A DNA stretch of 5,209 bases from Alphaproteobacteria bacterium. GTDB taxonomy: Bacteria; Pseudomonadota; Alphaproteobacteria; Micropepsales; Micropepsaceae. Position 1 is the stretch's first letter, and each line of letters opens with the position of its first letter. Made by a program: the position numbers and the translations under genes. The notes below the pieces were generated by a model. It did not search any database and had not been told where the DNA came from. It saw only the letters and a program-made list of their open reading frames with translations. Positions 1 through 5,209 of this stretch are shown in pieces. The stretch covers positions 1 to 5,209 of the forward strand of contig JAPLPI010000118.1 in NCBI GenBank assembly GCA_026400305.1, read 5' to 3'.

Positions 1-1295
1 GCTTCGACGATGGCCGGCTGAAGGCGGCCACTTTCGACACCAGCCAGGGCTTCGGCCTGCGGGCGGTGGCGGGCGAAGCCACCGGCTATGCCCATGCCTC
101 CGACATCTCCGAGGACGCCATCGCGCGGGCCGCCAATACCGTGCGCGCCGTCTCGCAAGGCTATTCGGGCACTGCCGCGGGCGCGCCGCCCCGCAGCAAC
201 GTCAAGCTCTATACCGACATCGATCCGCTGCAGACCGCGGGCTTTGAGAAGAAGGTCAAGCTGCTGGAAGAAATGAACGCCTATGCCCGCGCCAAGGACA
301 GCCGCGTGCGCCAGGTGTCGGCCAGCCTGTCGGGCGAATGGCAGCGCATCGAGATCATCCGCGCCGGCGGCGAGACTTATTCCGATATCCGCCCCCTGGT
401 CCGGCTCAATGTCTCTGTGGTGGTGGAAAAAGACGGCCGCCAGGAAAGCGGCAGCTTCGGCGGCGGCGGCCGGGGCAGTTACGAAACCTATCTGGACCCC
501 GACTACTGGCAGGGCGCCATCGACGAGGCGCTGCGCCAGGCGCTAGTCAATCTCTCCTCCATTCCTGCCCCTGCCGGCGAAATGACGGTGGTGCTGGGAC
601 CGGGCTGGCCCGGCATCCTGTTGCACGAAGCCATCGGCCACGGGCTGGAAGGCGACTTCAACCGCAAGAAGACGAGCGCGTTCGCCGGATTGCTGGGCCA
701 GCGCGTGGCGGCGCCCGGCGTCACGGTAGTGGATGACGGCACCATCGATGGCCGGCGCGGCTCGCTGTCCATCGATGATGAAGGCACCCCGACCCACCGC
801 ACCGTTCTGATCGAGGATGGAATTCTCAAAGGCTATATGCAGGACCGGCAGAATGCCCGGCTGATGGGCGTGGCCGCGACCGGCAACGGCCGCCGCCAGT
901 CTTATGCCTCACCCGTGATGCCGCGCATGACAAACACCTACATGCTGGGCGGCGACAAGGACCCGGCGGAAATCCTGTCCAGCGTGAAGAAGGGCATCTA
1001 TGCCAGCAACTTCGGCGGCGGCCAGGTGGACATCACCAACGGCAAGTTCGTCTTCAGCTGCACCGAGGCCTACCAGATCGAGGACGGCAAGCTGGGCGCA
1101 CCGATCAAGGGCGCGACCCTGATCGGTTCGGGGCCGGAGTCGCTAACGCGCGTGTCCATGATCGGCAATGACATGAAGCTGGACAACGGCATCGGCACCT
1201 GCGGCAAGAATGGCCAGAGCGTGCCGGTGGGCGTGGGCCAGCCGACCTTGCGGCTGGACGGCCTGACGGTCGGCGGAACAGCACAGGCTGCCTGA
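1..1295 (+). CDS. tldD: Metalloprotease TldD, 5'-truncated by the window edge
   Basis: This is the catalytic subunit of the TldD/TldE (PmbA) zinc peptidase, a cytoplasmic protease. In E. coli it matures microcin B17 and degrades unfolded peptides such as the CcdA antitoxin. The frame is open from base 3 (FDDGRLK...), so the start lies upstream. The fragment has 430 codons against about 481 residues in E. coli TldD, so roughly 50 N-terminal residues are missing. The zinc motif HEAIGH (bases 624-641) sits in the family signature HEAIGHGLEGDFNRK and gives two His ligands and the catalytic Glu. The third ligand, Cys, is at 1200-1202 in GTCGKNGQS, 30 residues from the C-terminus, matching the E. 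coli position. The C-terminal PVGVGQPTLRLDGLTVGGTA is classic TldD and distinguishes it from TldE, which lacks the HExxxH motif. A GTG at 66 is an internal codon, not the start. The stop overlaps the next start (TGATG). Confidence 0.97.
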   Translation, partial: FDDGRLKAATFDTSQGFGLRAVAGEATGYAHASDISEDAIARAANTVRAVSQGYSGTAAGAPPRSNVKLYTDIDPLQTAGFEKKVKLLEEMNAYARAKDSRVRQVSASLSGEWQRIEIIRAGGETYSDIRPLVRLNVSVVVEKDGRQESGSFGGGGRGSYETYLDPDYWQGAIDEALRQALVNLSSIPAPAGEMTVVLGPGWPGILLHEAIGHGLEGDFNRKKTSAFAGLLGQRVAAPGVTVVDDGTIDGRRGSLSIDDEGTPTHRTVLIEDGILKGYMQDRQNARLMGVAATGNGRRQSYASPVMPRMTNTYMLGGDKDPAEILSSVKKGIYASNFGGGQVDITNGKFVFSCTEAYQIEDGKLGAPIKGATLIGSGPESLTRVSMIGNDMKLDNGIGTCGKNGQSVPVGVGQPTLRLDGLTVGGTAQAA

Positions 1296-1546
1296 TGTCG
1301 CGCTACTGGTTCCGGCAGAAGACGTTTGGTTCCGGCGCCACGCCCAACACGTGGCAGGGGTGGACGCTGACGATTGTCATCTGCCTCTGCCTATTCGGTG
1401 TGGTGTTGCTGGGCCCGGCGATACGCGACAACGCGGTACGCGCGCTCTGGATGGTCTTGGGCATCGCCGTCACCGTCAGTGTTCTCATCTTCATTGCGTA
1501 TCGCAAAACGGAAGGGTGCTGGCGCAGCGACGGCGGCGATGACTGA
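1295..1546 (+). CDS. Small conserved two-helix inner-membrane protein
   Basis: This 83-residue protein has no function I can name. It has a basic, aromatic N-terminus (MSRYWFRQK) and a GATPNTWQGW segment. Two hydrophobic helices follow, at about residues 23-42 and 50-69, joined by a short loop (IRDNAVR). The C-terminal tail has the form YRKTEGCWRSDG. Charge distribution would fit both termini in the cytoplasm, but this is weak evidence. Small proteins with the same W-F-R-x-K...G-x-GATP-x-TW-x-GW start and KT-x-G-x-WR tail occur in alphaproteobacteria, as I recall them, which supports a real gene. The ATG overlaps the tldD stop by one base, and its own stop lies 8 bases inside the DUF952 gene, so translation is probably coupled on both sides. 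No strong Shine-Dalgarno sequence precedes it. The overlapping reading frames in this stretch lack any comparable pattern. Confidence 0.85.
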   Translation: MSRYWFRQKTFGSGATPNTWQGWTLTIVICLCLFGVVLLGPAIRDNAVRALWMVLGIAVTVSVLIFIAYRKTEGCWRSDGGDD

Positions 1547-1877
1547 CCTGATCTTCAAAATCGTGCCGCGCGCCAAATGGGAGGCCGAAAGCGGCGACTA
1601 TCACGGCTCGGCCCATGACCGGGACGACGGCTTCCTGCATTTCTCCACGGCCGCACAACTGCCCGAGACGCTGCGACTTTATTATGCGGGCCAGGATGAT
1701 CTGACATTGGTCGCGGTTGCCGCCGAAGCGCTGGGCGACAAGCTGCGCTGGGAATTCTCGCAATCCCGCAACCAGGATTTCCCACACCTGTACGGCGCCC
1801 TGCCCTGCGGCGCGATCAAATGGGCCCGGCCGCTGGAACGCGACGCCGGCGGCCAGTTCATCCTGCCGTCTACTTGA
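1539..1877 (+). CDS. DUF952 family protein
   Basis: This is a 112-residue cytoplasmic protein of the DUF952 family, whose biochemical function is not established. The family is thought to have a fold related to ADP-ribosyltransferases; I recall this and cannot test it here. Family marks visible are IFKIVPRAKWE (residues 5-15), GFLHFST (31-37, usually GFIHxST), a YAGQDDLTLV strand (49-58), KLRWE (68-72) and FPHLYGALP (81-89). Length is normal for the family, so it appears complete. The frame stays open upstream to 1374, but ATG 1539 is the right start because the family begins with a few residues before IFKIV. Residues upstream of it are a low-complexity shadow of the membrane-protein gene. 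The start overlaps that gene by 8 bases, suggesting translational coupling. Its stop is one base from the convergent stop of the minus-strand hydrolase gene. Confidence 0.93.
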   Translation: MTDLIFKIVPRAKWEAESGDYHGSAHDRDDGFLHFSTAAQLPETLRLYYAGQDDLTLVAVAAEALGDKLRWEFSQSRNQDFPHLYGALPCGAIKWARPLERDAGGQFILPST

Positions 1878-1888
1878 CCTAATAGGTC
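1876..1888. other. Short inverted repeat between convergent stop codons
   Basis: The sequence gacct-aat-aggtc forms a perfect 5-bp stem with a 3-base loop. It lies across the junction of the two convergent genes and overlaps both stop codons. It lacks a long GC-rich stem and a T-tract on either strand, so it is not a convincing intrinsic terminator. I list it because no better termination signal is visible where the two transcripts collide. Confidence 0.25.
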
Positions 1889-3006
1889 TTGCTGAAGCCG
1901 TTGCGGTCGTTGGTCATGGTGACCTTGCCGTCCTTGGTGATCTCGGCATGGATCGCATAACCCTGGTCGGGCGGCGAAGTGAACATCTGCTTGGCATGGG
2001 CCGCCACCGCCGCGGCGGACGGATTGAGATTGGCGATCATGTTCTTGTCGCCGCTCCATTCGGGATGGGCGAAGCTTTCATGCGTCTGCCAGAAACCCAT
2101 CAGGCCCGGCGAAGCCTTCACCACCTTGATGGGATCGGCGTCGCCGCCTTTCTTGCCGCCCGACCCCATCAGGGCGATATCGGGAAGCATGTCGGCGATG
2201 GAGGCCGGGTTGCTGCTGATCACCGAGCCATGCTGGGTGACGATCAGCAGATTGACATGGCCCAGCTTGCCGATGGGACAGGACAGCTCGCGCTCCTTGT
2301 CCCAGCTCAAGTCGCCGAACATGGCGATGGAGACCTTGCCGAAGCGCAGCAGCGAAGCCACCGAACGCCGGTTCTCCTCGCCGCCGACATCCTTGGTGCT
2401 TTTGCTTTCCGCCGTATCGCAGGCGGCAATCTTCTGGCCCGCGCCCGCCAGCGGCTTGGACAGCACCACGCCGTCGCTGGAGACGATGGTGTCGGTCATG
2501 GAGCCGATTGGGATCACCTGCCCCGCCTTGGCGACGATGTGCTTGTGGCCCTTTATGGTCTCCAGATATTTCGGATAGAGCTGGTCCGGCGCACCGCCCG
2601 CCAGATCGGGCGGCACCACTTCGCCGGGCTTGAGATGTTCGGCATTGGGGCCGTGGTCGATGAAGGTATCGACCGGAATGCGTGCGACCAGCTCCTGGAT
2701 ACCGCCGACATGGTCCATGTGATAATGGGTGGTGATCACATAATCGATCTTCGACAGACCCAGCTTCCTGGCCGCCGCCGCGATGCGGTCGGCGCTGTTC
2801 TTGGCACCATCGGGCGACGGCAGCAGCCCCGCCCCGCCCGGCCAGCCGGAATCGATCAGCAGCGACTTGCCTTCCGGCGTGACAAACAGCGTGCCGCCGC
2901 CGCCTTCCACATCAATGGACACAATCTTCAAGGTGCCTTCGGCTGCCAGCGAAGGCACAGTCAGGGCGGAGGCCAGCAGCGCGGCGCCAAGTGTTTTGCG
3001 GATCAT
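1879..3006 (-). CDS. Exported metallo-beta-lactamase-fold hydrolase (downstream paralog)
   Basis: This is a 375-residue MBL-fold metallohydrolase, most like the ComEC/Rec2-related branch of the superfamily; the substrate is unknown. A signal peptide is visible: MIRK, a hydrophobic core (LGAALLASALTV) and a likely cleavage after SLA, around residue 21. The mature protein starts with IVSIDVEGGGGTLFVTPEGK and SLLIDSGWPG. The metal motif is THYHMDH (H94, H96, D98, H99). It is followed by IDHG (117-119), FGDL with a probable bridging Asp232, and TQHG with His259. The paralog upstream has THHG at the last site. It has only two cysteines, C196 and C243, both shared with the paralog and suited to a periplasmic disulfide. 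WQTH (306-309) and the C-terminal DRNGFSKTY are also shared. Start at 3006 is chosen because the signal peptide follows it directly; upstream in-frame codons lie inside the previous gene. TAA-C-ATG spacing and a GGGG at 3016-3019 suggest reinitiation. Confidence 0.92.
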   Translation of the reverse strand: MIRKTLGAALLASALTVPSLAAEGTLKIVSIDVEGGGGTLFVTPEGKSLLIDSGWPGGAGLLPSPDGAKNSADRIAAAARKLGLSKIDYVITTHYHMDHVGGIQELVARIPVDTFIDHGPNAEHLKPGEVVPPDLAGGAPDQLYPKYLETIKGHKHIVAKAGQVIPIGSMTDTIVSSDGVVLSKPLAGAGQKIAACDTAESKSTKDVGGEENRRSVASLLRFGKVSIAMFGDLSWDKERELSCPIGKLGHVNLLIVTQHGSVISSNPASIADMLPDIALMGSGGKKGGDADPIKVVKASPGLMGFWQTHESFAHPEWSGDKNMIANLNPSAAAVAAHAKQMFTSPPDQGYAIHAEITKDGKVTMTNDRNGFSKTY

Positions 3007-3007
3007 G

Positions 3008-4102
3008 TTATTTCGCCCCATAGGTCTTGTTGAATCCATTGCGCTCATTGATGACCGTGATCTCGCCATTCTTCTGGATGCGCAGGCGCAACCCGAAGAA
3101 CTTTTCCCTGGCCTGGTCGGTACTTTCATTGGCGATCATCTCGGCCGGCCCATTGATGTCGGCGGCCACCGTGGTGGTGTGAAGCTGCCAGACGCCCTGG
3201 ATGCGCGGGCTGGCCTTGATGGTCTTCATCCGCTCGGCATCGGCGCCCTTACGGGCGGAGTTGCCGACAATGGCCACCACCGGCGCCAGCGCATTGACCG
3301 CCGCCGGGCTGCCCGACAGACCGGTGCCGTGATGGGTCGCCAGATACACATCCACCTTGCCGACCCGATCGATGGGGCAGAACAGATCCTTTTCCCGGTC
3401 CCAGGTCAGGTCGCCGAACGCCGCGATCTTGGTCTTGCCCCAAGAAATCACCGAGGCGGTGGAACGCGCATTTTCCTCGCCGCCATTGTTGGCCATGGCT
3501 TCCATGCCCGCACACGACGGATTGGCCTGCCCCGCGCCAGGAAGCGGCTTGGCAATGGGCTTGGCGTCAGCCATCACGATGGTGACGGTCATGCCGCCGA
3601 TGTGAAACACCTGGCCCGGCCTGGCCACGATATGCGGCCGCCTGCCGATCAGCTCGAGATAATGGCGATACCCGAATTCGCTGGAGCCGGGCGGCGGATT
3701 CTTCATGTCGATTTCCGGCGCAGTGGGCGCGGGCGAGGCCTTGGTCTCGCGGTTTTCGCCATGGTCGATCACCGTGCCGATGGGAATGCGCTTGAGCAGT
3801 CCTTCAAAGCCGCCGATATGGTCGCCGTGATAATGGGTGGTCAGCAGGTAATCGATCTTCTTGACGCCCAGCGCGTTCGCCGCCGCCACGATGCGCTCGG
3901 AGCTGGGATGGTCGCCGGTGGCGCGGCTGACGTCCGGATTGCCGGTATCGATCAGCAGCGATTTGCCGTCGGGCGTGACGAACAGGGTACCGCCGCCGCC
4001 TTCAACATCGATGGACACCATCTGCAGGGCGTCGTCCCTGGCCGTGGCCGAACCTGCCAGCAGCGCGGCAAAGCCAACCGAAGTCAAAAACCTGCGAAGC
4101 AT
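3008..4102 (-). CDS. Exported metallo-beta-lactamase-fold hydrolase (upstream paralog)
   Basis: This is a 364-residue MBL-fold metallohydrolase, first gene of the minus-strand pair; the substrate is unknown. The signal peptide is clear: MLRR, core FLTSVGFAALLAG and cleavage probably after SATA (residue 21). Mature motifs are VSIDVEGGGGTLFVTPDGK, SLLIDTGNP, THYHGDH (H90, H92, D94, H95), IDHG (112-115), FGDLTWD with Asp231, and THHG (256-259). This is a complete-looking metal site. Cysteines are limited to C197 and C242. WQLH (305-308) and the C-terminal ERNGFNKTYGAK match the downstream copy apart from the final GAK extension. The two proteins align along nearly their whole length, and their DNA near the 5' ends is highly similar (3947-4023 against 2851-2927), so they arose by tandem duplication. 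Start at 4102 is supported by the signal peptide and a strong Shine-Dalgarno (GGGAGGGG). Diverges from the pirin gene. Confidence 0.94.
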   Translation of the reverse strand: MLRRFLTSVGFAALLAGSATARDDALQMVSIDVEGGGGTLFVTPDGKSLLIDTGNPDVSRATGDHPSSERIVAAANALGVKKIDYLLTTHYHGDHIGGFEGLLKRIPIGTVIDHGENRETKASPAPTAPEIDMKNPPPGSSEFGYRHYLELIGRRPHIVARPGQVFHIGGMTVTIVMADAKPIAKPLPGAGQANPSCAGMEAMANNGGEENARSTASVISWGKTKIAAFGDLTWDREKDLFCPIDRVGKVDVYLATHHGTGLSGSPAAVNALAPVVAIVGNSARKGADAERMKTIKASPRIQGVWQLHTTTVAADINGPAEMIANESTDQAREKFFGLRLRIQKNGEITVINERNGFNKTYGAK

Positions 4103-4166
4103 GAACCCCTCCCGATTATTTTTCCGCAGACTAGAGCTTTTGTGCGCGTGCGGCTAGGCTGGCGCC
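4103..4166. promoter_or_regulatory. Divergent intergenic region, probable promoters for MBL pair and pirin operon
   Basis: These 64 bases separate two divergently transcribed units and must hold, or abut, the promoters of both. The hydrolase-proximal part is AT-rich (gattatttttcc, 4113-4124), in contrast to the surrounding GC-rich DNA. I could not identify a convincing -35/-10 pair with proper spacing on either strand, nor a clear operator palindrome. The regulatory assignment therefore rests on gene arrangement and base composition. Confidence 0.45.
4106..4113 (-). promoter_or_regulatory. Ribosome binding site of the upstream MBL gene
   Basis: On the minus strand the bases read GGGAGGGG followed by TTC and the ATG ending at 4102. 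This is the strongest Shine-Dalgarno match in the window and fixes the start of the first hydrolase gene. Other starts here have weak sites or rely on overlap with the previous stop. Confidence 0.75.
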
Positions 4167-5039
4167 ATGATCCCCATCACCGGTAAAGCACACGACCTGG
4201 GCGACGGATTTTTCGTCACCCGCCTGTTGCCGCAGATTGCGCGGCGCAGCATCGGCCCCTTCGTCTTCTTCGACTATTTCGGGCCGGTCGAGTTCGCGCC
4301 CGGCAAAGGCATCGATGTGCGCCCCCATCCCCATATCGGCCTTGCCACCGTCACTTATTTGTTCGACGGCTCGCAGATGCACCGCGACACATTGGGAACC
4401 GTGCAGGAGATCAAGCCCGGCGATGTCAACTGGATGACCGCGGGACGCGGCATCGCGCACAGCGAACGCACCGGCGATGCGGTACGCGCAAGCGGCCACC
4501 GCATGCACGGCATCCAGATCTGGGCCGGCCTGCCGATGGCCGACGAAGAAGCCCCGCCCGCATTCCAGCATTTCGGCGTTGCCGACCTGCCGGAGCGCGA
4601 TGAGGGCGGCGTCACCCTGCGGCTGATCGCGGGCAGCGCCTTCGGCCTGACATCGCCGGTCAGGACTTTCTCACCCATCTTCTATGCCGATGCGCGCTTC
4701 GCACCCGGTGGCGCGCTGCATTATGGCGCCGAACATGAAGAGCGCGCCTTCCTGGTCATCGAAGGCGAGGTGCATGCCAGTGACACCGAAGTGCACGGCC
4801 CCGGCGCCATGCTGGCGCTGGAACCGGGCGAAGAGGTCACGCTTTACGCCGAAAGCTCCGCGCGGGTGATGTTGCTGGGCGGGGCGCCGCTGGAGGGCCA
4901 ACGCCACATCTGGTGGAATTTCGTCTCCTCATCCCCGGACCGCATCGAGCGCGCCAAGCAGGAATGGAAGGACGGCACGTTTGGCCTCATTCCCGGCGAC
5001 GACCAGGAATTCATCCCGCTTCCCGAACCCAAGAAATAG
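4167..5039 (+). CDS. Pirin family bicupin protein
   Basis: This is a 290-residue pirin homolog, of normal length for the family. Pirins are cytoplasmic iron-binding bicupins; some, such as E. coli YhhW, have quercetin 2,3-dioxygenase activity, while others act as regulators or redox sensors. The specific role here is not known. The N-terminal cupin carries all four metal ligands: H54 and H56 in RPHPHIGLATVTYLF, and H98 and E100 in GRGIAHSER. These correspond to H56, H58, H101 and E103 of human pirin. IGPFVFFDYFGP (29-40) is the family's usual lead-in. The C-terminal cupin (about 172-237) includes EERAFLVIEGEV and GPGAMLALEPGEEV, and the IWWNFVSS segment (248-255) is typical. The start at 4167 gives the expected N-terminus, but its Shine-Dalgarno is poor. 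It is followed after 8 bases by an aldo/keto reductase gene, probably in one operon. Confidence 0.95.
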   Translation: MIPITGKAHDLGDGFFVTRLLPQIARRSIGPFVFFDYFGPVEFAPGKGIDVRPHPHIGLATVTYLFDGSQMHRDTLGTVQEIKPGDVNWMTAGRGIAHSERTGDAVRASGHRMHGIQIWAGLPMADEEAPPAFQHFGVADLPERDEGGVTLRLIAGSAFGLTSPVRTFSPIFYADARFAPGGALHYGAEHEERAFLVIEGEVHASDTEVHGPGAMLALEPGEEVTLYAESSARVMLLGGAPLEGQRHIWWNFVSSSPDRIERAKQEWKDGTFGLIPGDDQEFIPLPEPKK

Positions 5040-5047
5040 GTCACGTC

Positions 5048-5209
5048 ATGAAATTCAATCGCCTGGGCCGCACCGGCCTCTATGTTTCCGAAATCGCCAT
5101 GGGCACCTGGAGCTTTTCGGGCCGCAACTATTTCGGCGGCGCCATCGGCACCCTGGACCAGAAGACCGCCACCGGTTTCATCGGCCGGGCGCTAGAAGCC
5201 AAGGTCAAC
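5048..5209 (+). CDS. Aldo/keto reductase, 3'-truncated by the window edge
   Basis: This is the first 54 codons of an aldo/keto reductase, a family of cytoplasmic NAD(P)H-dependent oxidoreductases with a TIM-barrel fold. MKFNRLGRTGLYVSEIAMGT is the standard N-terminal hairpin and first strand of the family, closest to the branch that includes potassium-channel beta subunits and YghZ-like enzymes. AIGTLDQKTA and the helix GFIGRALEAKVN follow. This is where the family usually continues with FIDTADxY, but the window ends first. The catalytic Asp, Tyr, Lys and His all lie beyond the edge, so activity cannot be judged. ATG 5048 is supported by the family's N-terminus and by an AGG seven bases upstream, which overlaps the pirin stop codon. 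Close spacing suggests co-transcription with pirin. The substrate cannot be inferred. Confidence 0.93.
   Translation, partial: MKFNRLGRTGLYVSEIAMGTWSFSGRNYFGGAIGTLDQKTATGFIGRALEAKVN

Noticed and set aside
66..68. GTG at 66 as the tldD start
   Set aside because: The frame is open to base 3 and the upstream residues (DTSQGFGLRAV) match TldD, so the true start is before the window.
1374..1538. N-terminal extension of the DUF952 protein
   Set aside because: The DUF952 domain begins just after ATG 1539. The extra residues overlap the membrane-protein gene in another frame and have no family match.
1876..1888. Inverted repeat as a bidirectional intrinsic terminator
   Set aside because: The stem is only 5 bp and no T-tract follows on either strand; it is kept only as a low-confidence structural note.
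1717..3033. Plus-strand open frame (438 codons) starting inside the DUF952 gene
   Set aside because: It is out of frame with DUF952 and antisense to the downstream MBL gene. No recognisable motif or plausible start signal.
3007..3129. Upstream extension (41 codons) of the downstream MBL gene to 3129
   Set aside because: The extension lies entirely inside the other MBL gene and would bury the signal peptide; ATG at 3006 gives a clean exported N-terminus.
2783..4186. Very long plus-strand open frame (467 codons) across the hydrolase genes
   Set aside because: It runs antisense to both MBL genes. The minus strand encodes signal peptides, metal motifs and a strong ribosome site, while this frame reads as Arg/Gly/His-rich sequence with no domain. 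It is a codon-bias shadow of GC-rich DNA.
4131..4571. Minus-strand open frame (146 codons) within the pirin gene
   Set aside because: It is antisense to a pirin gene with all metal ligands intact and shows no family motif.

Overview
The window is GC-rich and gene-dense, with almost no intergenic DNA and many stop/start overlaps. Codon use and the protein families fit a free-living alphaproteobacterium. That placement is inferred from protein style (TldD, the small membrane protein next to it, the metallo-beta-lactamase-fold family) and not from any marker gene. No rRNA, tRNA, CRISPR array, IS element or phage gene was seen.

Layout: (1) 1-1877, plus strand: the C-terminal nine-tenths of the metalloprotease gene tldD, then a small two-helix membrane protein and a DUF952 protein. 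Each start codon overlaps the previous stop, so this looks like one transcript. (2) 1879-4102, minus strand: two tandem paralogous genes for exported metallo-beta-lactamase-fold hydrolases. The upstream copy is at 3008-4102 and the downstream copy at 1879-3006; TAA and ATG are separated by one base. Their 3' end meets the DUF952 gene tail to tail with one base between stop codons. (3) 4103-4166: a 64-base divergent intergenic region, the only plausible promoter-bearing gap in the window. (4) 4167-5209, plus strand: a pirin-family bicupin gene, followed 8 bases later by the start of an aldo/keto reductase gene that runs off the window.

The tldD cluster probably supplies cytoplasmic peptide or protein processing, although the partner tldE/pmbA is not in view. 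The paired hydrolases should act in the periplasm. Pirin plus aldo/keto reductase suggests a small redox or detoxification operon. These functional links are inferences from adjacency.

I do not see a clearly new biological system here. The most unusual item is the coupled pair of secreted MBL-fold paralogs. They share an all-or-nothing two-cysteine pattern and a characteristic C-terminus, and differ at a probable metal-site position.
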